A stretch of 36,844 bases of DNA, from the NCBI RefSeq assembly GCF_001263415.1, contig NZ_LGTE01000028.1, forward strand, positions 1 through 36,844, in the 5' to 3' direction. The translations under genes and the position numbers were made by a program. The DNA comes from Thermincola ferriacetica (GTDB lineage: Bacteria; Bacillota; Thermincolia; Thermincolales; Thermincolaceae). The notes below the pieces were generated by a model, which was not told where the DNA came from, made no database searches, and was given only the letters and a program-made list of their open reading frames with translations. Of this stretch, positions 1 through 8,245 are shown one piece after another (the stretch's first letter is position 1; every line of letters begins with the position of its first letter).

Positions 1-125
1 AACTCACCATAGTGAGATATTCAACATGACCGGCGACAGTTACCGGCTTAAACATCGTGATAGTATTTTGAGGTGAAAAAACTGGCAAAATTATTTGCCT
101 AAATTCATCCAAAAGTACTTGCCGT

Positions 126-320
126 TTACATCAAGTCAAAATGTTGTTTAAAAAAGTTGAATAACATCTTTTTGATTCTATTAATATCGCTTGCACTTGC
201 ACTAACTGATTTTAATTGCTTAATGTATTCTGATAAGATTGATTCCAAGGTCATAAACGTCTCTCCCAAGTTACAAATAACCAAACTCTTCATGATAATA
301 TATTTTACATTAGTATCCAT
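126..320 (-). CDS. Small hypothetical protein, possibly a remnant
   Basis: A 64-residue open frame with mostly helical composition and no family I can name. The C-terminal half (LSEYIKQLK, then NRIKKMLFNFF) vaguely resembles the N-terminal SAM-like helices of tyrosine recombinases or a small Spo0E-like helical hairpin, but no diagnostic residues are present. It has no convincing ribosome binding site. It lies in AT-rich accessory DNA at the far end of the island. It may be a decayed fragment rather than a working gene. Confidence 0.25.
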   Translation of the reverse strand: MDTNVKYIIMKSLVICNLGETFMTLESILSEYIKQLKSVSASASDINRIKKMLFNFFKQHFDLM

Positions 321-380
321 TTTATAACAATATGCTGTTTTCTCCTCCCGTCCATGGGAACATACCCAATTCCCCCAAAA

Positions 381-417
381 AGCCTATAAAGCCTTGCGGT
401 GCAAGGCTTTATAGGCT
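381..417. terminator. Perfect 17-bp stem-loop, terminator of the island end
   Basis: AGCCTATAAAGCCTTGC (381-397) is followed by a 3-nt loop and its exact reverse complement (401-417). A T-rich run (TTTTCTTTT) follows on the plus side and TTTT on the minus side, so it could act in both directions. On the minus strand it overlaps the stop codon of the RlmD-like C-terminal remnant at 409-411. That suggests a gene end was carried along together with its own terminator. Confidence 0.65.
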
Positions 418-510
418 GTGTTTTCTTTTGAGCGATACTACACACTCAACGTGACGTGAGCGCATGAAAGAGATAAGTTTGAGCTGACTCAACTTACTTT
501 AGAAAATGTA
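409..510 (-). pseudogene. RlmD/RumA-like C-terminal remnant (site A), putative displaced attachment site
   Basis: Read on the minus strand, the frame gives FMRSRHVECVVSLKRKHSL and then a stop at 409-411; another in-frame stop closes it upstream near 500. HVECVV is the C-terminal signature of RlmD/TrmA-type methyltransferases. The intact rlmD in this window ends HHVECIVQIKR, and the two share the 12-nt string TCACGTTGAGTG. There is no start codon context and no upstream domain, so this is only a gene end. The orientation is the same as rlmD. I infer that it is the 3' end of rlmD displaced by an integrative element; a chance ORF is unlikely given the motif. Confidence 0.55.
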
Positions 511-548
511 AGGGGTTGTGGTTACAGTTAAATTAATTTCTTGACATA

Positions 549-3500
549 CTATAAAATATTTTCTCTTAACATATATCCAACGACAGATGCCTTTTCTATT
601 AGGAAATCTAATATTATTAAAACTTCTTGTTTCAATTGTTTAGTGACTCTTATTTTTTCTCGATTAATAAATATATACTTTTTAACCAAGTTTTCTAGAT
701 AATAGATTGTATTTTCTTCCAACTTATCTGACCATAAATTTCTATTATCTTTAAACATCTTGGAAATCCATAAAACTCCGTCATTCAAATAAATGCTTCC
801 TATGCTATTTAATAATTTTGAAATTGAATATAAGACAGAAGGACAATGCCCGATATCTTCTGCTATTTTTTTAAAGAACATTTTATTATTTTCTTTAAGT
901 GTATGCCATTCTGTTGCTTCTTCCTTCCACATGGTTTGGGCAAAAAGGTAACTTTTAATAATTTTTTGTGTATACCAATATTTATCTCCATTTTTACATA
1001 TTTCGACTACTTTGCTGTAAAATAGATTCCAAATATGCCAGAATTTATTATATGCAGCCAATTTATCTTCTACTGAAATAAATACTTTAAATAACTCGGC
1101 TATAGACTCTGACCTGTTAAAACCATCAACAAATGGTTTTAAATAATCAGAAATATCTTGTTGATCAGAGACATTCAAAATAATAGATGCTAATTTGTTG
1201 AAAAAATCATACCTGACTTTATAATCAACCTTATCTTCTCTTTTTTCTGATAACAAATTCTGTGCAAAAGTTGAAATTATTACTTGGGCTAATTTTTTAT
1301 GTTCTATATTATCTGATTTTAATGGTATCAGCTCAAAAGCCGTTTTTAAAACATATAGATCTAAATTTTGTATAGCGTTTAAATCCTCTATAGTAACTTT
1401 ATTGTTAATTACCTTTTGTAAATCTGTGTTGTATTTCTTTAAAAATGCTTTAATAACTTGATTTTCGTGAAGTTCGTAGATATTCTTTTTATAATTTTTT
1501 TTGCGTAATTCTGACCTCAACTCTTCATATTTCAGCTTTAATAATAAATATCCCAAAAGGATGGACTGTGCATCATCAAAATTTATACTCCACAAATTAT
1601 TCAAAATTGCCTTTTTAGAATAATCCGCAAATTCACAATACATTCCTATATTGTGAGGATCAAATAGAGTTAATAACAAAACTGTTTTTATAACCTCTTT
1701 TTCTTCTGGAAAATCCTTTAATAAAATTGGGAGCACAGAGATTGCTGATTCTACACCATCAGATATTTGATATGAATAATTGTCTCTAATAGGTTGTGAA
1801 GCTACTTCTAAAATAATATCTTTACAAAACAACTTCTCATCTTTTGTTAGATTCTCACTATAATCTCTTATTAAAACAGAGCAAGCATGCCCCGGAATTG
1901 AATAATTGAAAAGATAAAATTGTTTATCTTCAGTGCTATTAAGCCTTTCAATAATTTCTTTTACCTCTTGTAGCACAAGTCCAGGGTTATTATCATAATA
2001 ATCATATTTTTTGTATAACTCATTATTTTCCATTTTGTAATTAGCCCATAGCTTTAATGCAGAGAATCTCATATATTCATTAATTTTTCTAATTGATGTT
2101 TCACTAAATTCTTTAAGTTCAGGATCAATATCTGGATTGAGACTAATAAGAATTTGCCCATCTTTTACTTCGGTTGAGGGCTTCATCTTCCTTCTATCCA
2201 TTCTTGCTAGATAAAGCCTCCAAGTTTTATCAAATTCATTTTCTTCTGATTTATCCGGTAATTCCTCATAATATTTATCAAAAATATTCCATATAACTTG
2301 TTGCCTTTTCTCTACTTCTTCTTCAGTTATCCCCTCACTTCTAAAGAATTGATAATTTAAAGCTAAGTGCTCTAAAGAGTTCTTTCTATGTTTATCGTCA
2401 CAAGTCTTAATTCTTTCATCTTGATATAATTCATGTTTATAGTTTAAGCCATACCCTATAGAAAACAGACTCTTAGCAGTCTGATCATTTAACATCCTAC
2501 TTGTATCGAAAAGAAAAAATTCTTTTGTTTGAAATAATATCTCTGCAATACTAAAAGTTTTCTCGGGAAAAGCCAACACAACACTTACTACTATAGCAGA
2601 GATTGAAGCTGAGCTAGTATTTTCAAGTAAGTATAAAAGCCAAGACTCTAATATTTTTGGATCAGAGTTTTTTGCTCTTTCCAATAAGAACTTTTCTAAC
2701 GCCATGTGCATTGATTGTAATACATGAGGGGTTACTTCTGTACCTCTGTATGTATTCCAAAGTCTATTACTTATATATTGCTTGGTAGTTTTCCCATTTC
2801 CAACAAAAACATCTATTTCCTCAACCTCCGATTTTCCTAAATCAGATTTAGCAAAACATTCAACCGTTTTGTTAGTGAAATCTAAAATAAATTCTATGGT
2901 TTCTTGTAGAGAATATTGAAGCAACCAATAAATAGGTGTTTGAAACGCACTTGCAGGAAAATAATCCAAGTGATCATCTTCTAAACAAAAATACTTTTCA
3001 ATTCCTATTCCTGAATTATAATAGTAATCTTCCTTTTGAGGTACTCTAAACCAGTATAAATCTGCAAGTTTTAAGATATATTGTGGGAGAACTTTTATAA
3101 CCTCAATATTGTCTCCTAATTTTGTCAAAATAACTTTTACTAAATCATAATAGGGATCTCTATACCTTTTCCATTTATTTTTTAATACTTCATCAAATAT
3201 AATTGCAAGTTCGTCTTTTATTTCAGAAGCCCCAGATAAAATAGTTTGGAAGATTTTTTCTTTAACATCTTCATCACGGGGAAAATACACATCTTCTTTA
3301 ATTGTCCATTGATAGTATTTCAAAGCTATTAAGCTTGATATCTTTGTCGTTTCTCCTTCTTTGAATTTTTTATTCCAGTCATTAATTATAGGCAAAATAA
3401 AATAAATGTTATTAATTCCAATTGTTTCCAAATTTTTAAAAACGAATTTTATAAGGCTTTGCCAACCTTTACCCTTGGGCTTGGTGAAAACATATTTAAT

Positions 3501-5264
3501 AGAAAGCAAGTCTATGTCCTTTATTCCTAAATTCTTAAAAAAATCGTTATCAACTTCTTTACATGCTATTCTAAGCAAAAAGGTAAGCTTTCTCATCAAC
3601 TTTCCACTATTTTCTAGTAGTTTTTCCTTAAAAAGCTCAAAAAAGGTCTCGGAGTAATTTGAAAGTAAGACAGATACCAAAACTTCATCTTTCCAAAAAG
3701 GTTCAATCTCTTCATTTTGAATAATTTCTTCAATAAATTGTTTAATTGAGTTATCTTCTAATAAAAGCTTTTCAGATACCCAATTTCTAAAACTTCTACG
3801 AATGGGCAAAGACCCTCCAATCCTTGTTAAAAATTCTTTATTGTTCTCTTTTTTAATAAACTCAGATTGAATAATCTTTTCTAATGCCCATTCTTCATAA
3901 ATATCATGAGTAATAAAGTAACCTGCTGTTTCATATCCCAATATTCCGTCTTGAACCAATTCATTCAAAATCCGATAATCAAAATTTATCAAAACAAAAA
4001 ACTGACTTTGATTTACTCTTTGAAAAGCAATTTGCAAAAAGCATTGTTCTCTCGCTGGATTTAATTTTTTTATTATTTTATTCCACAATTTTTGCTTAAA
4101 CCCTAAATAATCAATATTTTCTTCTTCTTTGTAGAACTTTAAATATTCATTTAAATAAAAAGGATTTTTAATAAGATCTAACAGTTTTGGGTCTTCTGGA
4201 AGTATAAAATTATATTTATATGACAACTCTTCTAGTTCATTTTGGTTTAAATTTTGAATATCTAAATTTACTGGAATAATTCTATATATTTCAATAAACT
4301 CATAATTTAACTCCTCTAAATAATTATTTCTCGTAGTGAAAATTATTGTCCAACTACTTTGAATTAAACTAAAGAGAAACTCTTTAAAGGGCTCCCTATT
4401 TTCAAGTTCTAATAGCTTTTCGGCAGAATCAATTACAATAACTTTTGTTTTTTCACCTTTATGAGCTTCTATAAATTCCTTTAAATCAAACTCTTTAAAT
4501 AATTCGTTTATATTATTCGTTTTAAATTCGTTAGCTTTAAAAACATAAAAAGGCACCTTTTCTTTTATTTCTCCATAAAGGTCTTTAATAATCGCGGTTT
4601 TACCAACCCCACCAACTCCGCTTAAGATTAGAATTTGCTTTTGATCAAGTCCTTTTCTAATTCTTTGTAAAACTTCATCTCTGTCAATTTTTATTTTTTG
4701 GTTATTAAAGTCTATTTCTGTCTGAATTTGGAATAGGATAGATTCTGTATGTTTTTGTTTTTCATCAATAAAAGCAACTATACTTTTGTCCAGGCTAAAA
4801 AAGTGTTGTGCTATGGTTTTATTATTTATTGCCACAAAAGAAGATTCAAAAAAGCTTGCAGTTCTCCATTCTATGTTAACTCTCAAATCTTCTGCCTTTT
4901 TCTCTACCTCTATTTTGGCTTGAGGATCATTTTGACTTCTTCCTTGTCCCCATTCTTGATTAGTATAAAAAATGACTTTTGTAAGATTAGGATAATCCCT
5001 TTTAATCTTTGTTATAGTTTCAATTAAATCATCTTTATGGTCTGATAATGTGGTTTCATAGAATTTTGCCTGCCAACCAATGACTTCATCGTCTTTAGTA
5101 ATGGGATTGGTTTCAATGCCTGACTGGTTTTTATAACGAAAAATACCAAAAGGTTTATTAAATTCTTGACAGAATAGTAAATAACATAACCATTCAAAGT
5201 TACTTTGGGGGTTCTCACTAAATTTTGCTTTAAATTTATTCCAGTCTGGTTTAATGATATACAT
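549..5264 (-). CDS. Avs-like STAND ATPase with N-terminal PD-(D/E)XK-type nuclease region
   Basis: A 1571-residue protein with three regions. Residues 20-70 look like a PD-(D/E)XK nuclease fold: FEWLCYLLF helix, GIET with Glu51, then GWQAKF with Gln65 and Lys67. Residues 190-400 are a P-loop ATPase of the STAND/NACHT type: Walker A GVGGVGKT (216-223), Walker B VIVIDSAE (275-282), and a sensor-like IIFTTR (307-312). The remaining roughly 1100 residues are helical and probably repeat-like, as in sensor domains. This order (nuclease, STAND ATPase, long C-terminal sensor) is that of antiviral STAND (Avs) proteins, which bind a conserved phage protein, oligomerise and switch on the effector. The target cannot be read from sequence. 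Start: AAAGGAG sits about 7 nt before the ATG at 5264. The gene is much richer in A+T than the chromosome to its right, which suggests transfer. It stands alone, with no associated nuclease or transposase gene beside it. Confidence 0.82.
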   Translation of the reverse strand: MYIIKPDWNKFKAKFSENPQSNFEWLCYLLFCQEFNKPFGIFRYKNQSGIETNPITKDDEVIGWQAKFYETTLSDHKDDLIETITKIKRDYPNLTKVIFYTNQEWGQGRSQNDPQAKIEVEKKAEDLRVNIEWRTASFFESSFVAINNKTIAQHFFSLDKSIVAFIDEKQKHTESILFQIQTEIDFNNQKIKIDRDEVLQRIRKGLDQKQILILSGVGGVGKTAIIKDLYGEIKEKVPFYVFKANEFKTNNINELFKEFDLKEFIEAHKGEKTKVIVIDSAEKLLELENREPFKEFLFSLIQSSWTIIFTTRNNYLEELNYEFIEIYRIIPVNLDIQNLNQNELEELSYKYNFILPEDPKLLDLIKNPFYLNEYLKFYKEEENIDYLGFKQKLWNKIIKKLNPAREQCFLQIAFQRVNQSQFFVLINFDYRILNELVQDGILGYETAGYFITHDIYEEWALEKIIQSEFIKKENNKEFLTRIGGSLPIRRSFRNWVSEKLLLEDNSIKQFIEEIIQNEEIEPFWKDEVLVSVLLSNYSETFFELFKEKLLENSGKLMRKLTFLLRIACKEVDNDFFKNLGIKDIDLLSIKYVFTKPKGKGWQSLIKFVFKNLETIGINNIYFILPIINDWNKKFKEGETTKISSLIALKYYQWTIKEDVYFPRDEDVKEKIFQTILSGASEIKDELAIIFDEVLKNKWKRYRDPYYDLVKVILTKLGDNIEVIKVLPQYILKLADLYWFRVPQKEDYYYNSGIGIEKYFCLEDDHLDYFPASAFQTPIYWLLQYSLQETIEFILDFTNKTVECFAKSDLGKSEVEEIDVFVGNGKTTKQYISNRLWNTYRGTEVTPHVLQSMHMALEKFLLERAKNSDPKILESWLLYLLENTSSASISAIVVSVVLAFPEKTFSIAEILFQTKEFFLFDTSRMLNDQTAKSLFSIGYGLNYKHELYQDERIKTCDDKHRKNSLEHLALNYQFFRSEGITEEEVEKRQQVIWNIFDKYYEELPDKSEENEFDKTWRLYLARMDRRKMKPSTEVKDGQILISLNPDIDPELKEFSETSIRKINEYMRFSALKLWANYKMENNELYKKYDYYDNNPGLVLQEVKEIIERLNSTEDKQFYLFNYSIPGHACSVLIRDYSENLTKDEKLFCKDIILEVASQPIRDNYSYQISDGVESAISVLPILLKDFPEEKEVIKTVLLLTLFDPHNIGMYCEFADYSKKAILNNLWSINFDDAQSILLGYLLLKLKYEELRSELRKKNYKKNIYELHENQVIKAFLKKYNTDLQKVINNKVTIEDLNAIQNLDLYVLKTAFELIPLKSDNIEHKKLAQVIISTFAQNLLSEKREDKVDYKVRYDFFNKLASIILNVSDQQDISDYLKPFVDGFNRSESIAELFKVFISVEDKLAAYNKFWHIWNLFYSKVVEICKNGDKYWYTQKIIKSYLFAQTMWKEEATEWHTLKENNKMFFKKIAEDIGHCPSVLYSISKLLNSIGSIYLNDGVLWISKMFKDNRNLWSDKLEENTIYYLENLVKKYIFINREKIRVTKQLKQEVLIILDFLIEKASVVGYMLRENIL

Positions 5265-5587
5265 AGCTTACTCCTTTCGTTTTCATAGCGATAGCTAAGA
5301 AAACATATTATTCCTTTGCCTTAAGAAAAAAAGGTTTTCAAACTTTGTGATTATTTTTACAAGTGATGTTCTTATATTTTTTTGCTATAAGCCATCCGCT
5401 TAGCCCGATATCTTTTTTGTGCACTCAAGGGTTACCCAAAATTAGCAAATTCCCAAAGTGCCCCAAACCCTCAATCCATCAGCCTTTCACCCTCTCCAGC
5501 CTCACAACCGTCGCTGTATGCCTTGAGCGCATGAAAAACAATTCCATCTACAATCACATCATAATCAACCACAAAAATACCAAAAGA
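5265..5587. other. Intergenic stretch holding the second RlmD-like remnant
   Basis: No complete gene is visible here. The left part (5265-5400) is the AT-rich upstream region of the STAND gene; I could not place a convincing -35/-10 pair with proper spacing. The rest contains the short remnant at 5479-5547. Open frames on the plus strand in this stretch have no ribosome binding site and no recognisable protein signature. Confidence 0.5.
5479..5547 (-). pseudogene. Second RlmD-like C-terminal remnant (site B)
   Basis: On the minus strand this short frame reads MELFFMRSRH followed by TATVVRLERVKG and a stop at 5479-5481. It shares FMRSRH and the 13-nt string TTTCATGCGCTCA with site A, then diverges while keeping the same hydrophobic pattern (VV-x-L-x-R). 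It lies directly downstream of the small HTH gene and in the same orientation as rlmD. I read it as an older or different copy of the same displaced gene end. It is too short to stand alone as a functional protein. Confidence 0.4.
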
Positions 5588-5767
5588 TCATAACTTGCCT
5601 TTAGCTTTTATACGCGCATCTGCAGGCTTGTCCGCATCTTTGGGAATTGCCCATGCCCAGCCTAACCGAACCGCTCCCTCAACTCGTCCTTGCTCACATA
5701 GAAGCTGAACTCTGCGCTGGGATATCCCCCATTTTTCTGCTGCTTCTTTTGCCGTAATATATTCCAT
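5588..5767 (-). CDS. Small excisionase-like helix-turn-helix protein
   Basis: A 59-residue protein beginning MEYITAKEAAEKWGISQRR and ending KAKGKL, with WAWAIPKDADKPAD in the middle. The order of AKEAAEKWGIS helix, RRVQLLCEQGRV recognition helix and GWAWAIPK wing is typical of the MerR/excisionase-like HTH_17 proteins found in clostridial mobile elements. Such proteins bind DNA as excision directionality factors or as regulators of neighbouring cargo. Start: the ATG at 5767 has GAGG about 8 nt upstream and a candidate promoter at 5801-5829. It lies between the serine recombinase remnant and an RlmD-like remnant, fitting an element-borne regulator. The fold assignment is confident; the role is inferred. 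Confidence 0.75.
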   Translation of the reverse strand: MEYITAKEAAEKWGISQRRVQLLCEQGRVEGAVRLGWAWAIPKDADKPADARIKAKGKL

Positions 5768-5800
5768 TCCTTATACCTCGCAGAAATATTTTCCATATAT

Positions 5801-5829
5801 AGTATATACGAAGAAACGAATGAAAACAA
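5801..5829 (-). promoter_or_regulatory. Candidate sigma-A promoter of the small HTH gene
   Basis: On the minus strand TTGTTT (5824-5829) and TATACT (5801-5806) are separated by exactly 17 nt. The -10 box matches 5 of 6 consensus bases, the -35 box only TTG. Transcription would start about 25 nt before the ATG at 5767. Confidence 0.35.
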
Positions 5830-5942
5830 TGAATTGTTGTGACATACTTCTATGAAGGAACTATTTGAGCAAAGAATATACATGAATAAAACATCCGCTA
5901 TTCTGCTTTTCACAGTTTGACGGTTGTCTCTTCTCGGTAATG

Positions 5943-6134
5943 TTATTTTGTAGCCAGCGCCTGCTCCATTTCAAAACCTGATTTGAATCTTATGAGAATC
6001 TTATCCTTTGACATGACCTTGATGCTTTGTATAAGCTGTCTGACAAGCTGGTTATCAAATCTTGATAATTTGCAGTCTGCGGTGTTCAGAAACTTTTTCA
6101 TATCCTCGACTCTTTGTTGAAAGCTGCCGCCAGC
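5943..6134 (-). pseudogene. C-terminal stump of a large serine recombinase
   Basis: The minus-strand frame ends RFKSGFEMEQALATK before the TAA at 5943-5945 and contains FDNQLVRQLIQSIKV upstream. Large serine recombinases of conjugative and mobilisable elements commonly close with a helix of the type LVRxLIExV followed by a strand VEFKSGxE, which this matches well. Only about 60 residues remain; an in-frame stop at 6135-6137 closes the upstream side, and the catalytic Ser domain is absent. The stump overlaps the 3' end of the DUF1281-like gene in another frame, so a deletion or recombination fused the two. It shows that an integrase-bearing element was once here. Confidence 0.65.
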
Positions 6135-6610
6135 TCAAGCGCCTCGGCAGAGCCGCCCTCTGGTATAAAGTAACTCAGGGTTTTGCCGCCTTTAAACTCT
6201 GCCTTGCCGGTGTTATAGCCAAAGTCCTCATCCGCCCATTTGTAGTCAAAACGGATATCGGGAAACATAGAGGACAGCTTTTTCATTAGATCGCTAACGC
6301 TGCTCCATGCGGTTAAGAATTTTACCGTGCTGCCATCAAAATTCTCCACGGTATGTTCGTCATAGCCATAGCTGTTCCATTTGGTTCCCCAATTTTTCAA
6401 GCTCCAGTCGTACCAGCAGTTTTCAGCGCCGTACTTTTCTATTTCCTCCCTGCCAAGATTGCCCCTGTAGATATGTTCCGGCATCGGTATAATTTTATTG
6501 AAGTCAATGCTGCCGATTCCAATCTCATCATTTTTGATGGCTTCAAACATTGCTCTGACTTTTTTCTCATCACCATACGCGGTGAGTATGTTTGTGATAT
6601 GATTTGGCAT
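6098..6610 (-). CDS. DUF1281/YubB (Api92-like) ferredoxin-fold protein
   Basis: A 170-residue protein starting MPNHITNILTAYG and carrying FNKIIPMPEHIYRGNLG, then NCWYDWSLKNWGTKWNSYG. The MPNH start and the W-Y-W-x5-WGTKWN block are hallmarks of the DUF1281/YubB family, found on plasmids, phages (Api92) and conjugative elements; its biochemical role is unknown. GGGAGG lies just before the ATG at 6610, inside the end of the upstream gene. Only 1 nt separates the two genes, so they are probably translationally coupled. The C-terminus (AAAFNKESRI) overlaps the recombinase stump in a different frame, so the native tail may have been replaced. Codon use is less AT-rich than in the STAND gene, which points to a different source. 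Confidence 0.7.
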   Translation of the reverse strand: MPNHITNILTAYGDEKKVRAMFEAIKNDEIGIGSIDFNKIIPMPEHIYRGNLGREEIEKYGAENCWYDWSLKNWGTKWNSYGYDEHTVENFDGSTVKFLTAWSSVSDLMKKLSSMFPDIRFDYKWADEDFGYNTGKAEFKGGKTLSYFIPEGGSAEALELAAAFNKESRI

Positions 6611-6611
6611 G

Positions 6612-7139
6612 TTACATTCCTCCCATCGTCTGTTCGCAAATGTTTTGTTCGTTTTCCTGTTTCATCTCCCGCTCCGGCTTGATGAAGAAATGATCACTGT
6701 TCCAGAAGCTGACGAAAATTTCACCGTCATTCGTTTTGATGGGACGCTGCTCGAACCCCTCGCCCCATCCGTCAGATAGTTGACCAGTGATAAAATCAAG
6801 CATTTTGGCTGTTTCCGCTTCTGTCAGCTCGCCATAAACCTCTGCCGCCATTACTCCCCACAGCTTGCCGTTCCATTCCTCTACAGTCGGGTGGAGGCTG
6901 TAGATTTTTTCAGACAGCGCCTGGTCGTCGTAGAAATATACCATCAGGCCACGGTCACCTTCGCTGGGCAGCTTTTCTTTTTCAATAGCGGCAAGTATTT
7001 CATCCATGTAATACACCGCCTCCGATGTAGACAATTCTTCAGGCAGATCGTCCGCGCCGCACCCGCCGTATTCATGAGAAGGGTATGTTGTAATCGACAG
7101 GGGACTGAAAAACTTGAGGTTTTGCTTGATGTTTGACAT
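6612..7139 (-). CDS. Conserved mobile-element cargo protein of unknown function
   Basis: A 175-residue acidic protein beginning MSNIKQNLKFFSPL and ending MKQENEQNICEQTMGGM. I do not recognise a catalytic motif. The sequence alternates helices and strands and has a conserved-looking aromatic end (FVSFWNSDHFFIKPER). Start: an in-frame ATG lies 18 nt further upstream, but GGAGG sits 9 nt before the ATG at 7139, so the shorter form is chosen. It is immediately followed by the DUF1281-like gene, with a 1-nt gap. Pairs of this kind travel with clostridial conjugative elements, so it is likely element cargo. Confidence 0.6.
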   Translation of the reverse strand: MSNIKQNLKFFSPLSITTYPSHEYGGCGADDLPEELSTSEAVYYMDEILAAIEKEKLPSEGDRGLMVYFYDDQALSEKIYSLHPTVEEWNGKLWGVMAAEVYGELTEAETAKMLDFITGQLSDGWGEGFEQRPIKTNDGEIFVSFWNSDHFFIKPEREMKQENEQNICEQTMGGM

Positions 7140-7313
7140 TTGATTTCCTCCAATCATTTGTAATTTTCACCCTAAAAAAGGGCATAAAAAAAAGCAGCAG
7201 CATCTTATTTCTAAAATGCCACCGCTAATTTTGTGATAAGGAATTCTTTTATTCAGTTTTCGCTGTTTATAAAAGAAAGCATCATTAATAAAATGAAATA
7301 TTACTACTTTTTA

Positions 7314-8096
7314 TTAGTCTATCTTTGTTAGATCTTTTTCCGGGTCAAAATGCATCTCAACACAAAAACCCCTATTAAATAATTCATCCGCTGTAGTTAA
7401 GTGAGAATATCTAGTCATATCGCCAATATTGATAATAAGTGGTTCGTTTGAATCTTTGTTTGTTACGATAATCCTGTATTCCTTCTGATTCTTAAAAAAA
7501 CTGTCCTTCCAAAAATACTTATCGTTTCCACCATTCGTATATGACTCTATTCTGTCTTTATAATTTATAGAAAAATCAGTATATCTTACCTTACTAGCAG
7601 CCCATTGTATATTCTCTTTCTCAAAGGTTCTTCTAACATTTTCAATAAAGTCGCCACAAGAATATATAAGAACATGCTCTCCAAAATTATTTTTAAATTC
7701 TTTCTTTTGCTCATCGCTAAAAGATGTCTTTGTTTTGATATAATTACTACCTTCCTCTATTATTTCTAAGTTATAAAAATCAAGGTAACACATACAGAAT
7801 GCATGTTTTTCACAATCTTCCTCAAACCTAATTTGGCTTCTTCCAGCAAAGCCTTTAAGAAAAAGATTTCCTGTTTCATAATCGTATAAACTTATATCTA
7901 ACTGATTTAGAACTAACGCACCTTCGTCTTTATCACCCATACCTCTTTTCTTGGTTTCTTCCTCTAGTTTTTTAAAGTAACCAATGGTATTCATATATAA
8001 ATTACCTTTTCTTAGGGACTCTAAAGTCCATTTTTCTTTAGAAAATTTCATAAAAAAGATTGGTCGTTCTTTAAGTTCCGGTGCTATTTCGTACAT
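7314..8096 (-). CDS. Unrecognised 260-residue accessory protein
   Basis: A soluble, charged protein with no signal peptide or membrane segment. The N-terminal part (FFMKFSKEKWTLESLRKGNLYMNTIGYFKKLEE split around residues 14-45, then GDKDEG) resembles in layout the DUF2971-type proteins, where a short helix and a LYxxTxxxF strand open an alpha/beta fold, and FxKNQKEYRII near residue 205 resembles their second conserved block. This is a resemblance, not an assignment. GGGAG lies about 6 nt before the ATG at 8096, and a TATAAT lies at 8129-8134 without a good -35 box. The gene is AT-rich like the STAND gene and sits between rlmD and the recombinase remnant. A role in defence or element biology is possible but unproven. 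Confidence 0.6.
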   Translation of the reverse strand: MYEIAPELKERPIFFMKFSKEKWTLESLRKGNLYMNTIGYFKKLEEETKKRGMGDKDEGALVLNQLDISLYDYETGNLFLKGFAGRSQIRFEEDCEKHAFCMCYLDFYNLEIIEEGSNYIKTKTSFSDEQKKEFKNNFGEHVLIYSCGDFIENVRRTFEKENIQWAASKVRYTDFSINYKDRIESYTNGGNDKYFWKDSFFKNQKEYRIIVTNKDSNEPLIINIGDMTRYSHLTTADELFNRGFCVEMHFDPEKDLTKID

Positions 8097-8245
8097 ATGA
8101 TTCTCCCTTCATTTTTAGATCCATTAATATTATAAAGGTTTTTTAAAATACCTACATGATTTCAATGTTAACGCGCTAATTCTTATCAGCGTTTTATCAT
8201 CCTATTTTCCTTTCAAAACCCACTCATCTTAAACGCCGGAAACCC

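Noticed and set aside
1-130. Open frame on the minus strand reaching the left edge (RQVLLDEFRQIILPVF, then MFKPVTVAGHVEYLTMV)
   Set aside because: The wording looks protein-like, but no start with a ribosome binding site is visible, a stop closes it at 131-133 and it runs off the window, so I cannot tell a gene end from a scrap.
5363-5593. 76-residue open frame on the plus strand
   Set aside because: It is antisense to the RlmD-like remnant and the HTH gene, has no ribosome binding site and is low in protein-like pattern.
5662-5913. 83-residue frame on the minus strand over the HTH gene
   Set aside because: It is a shifted frame of the true 59-residue HTH gene, whose start has the RBS and whose product matches a known family.
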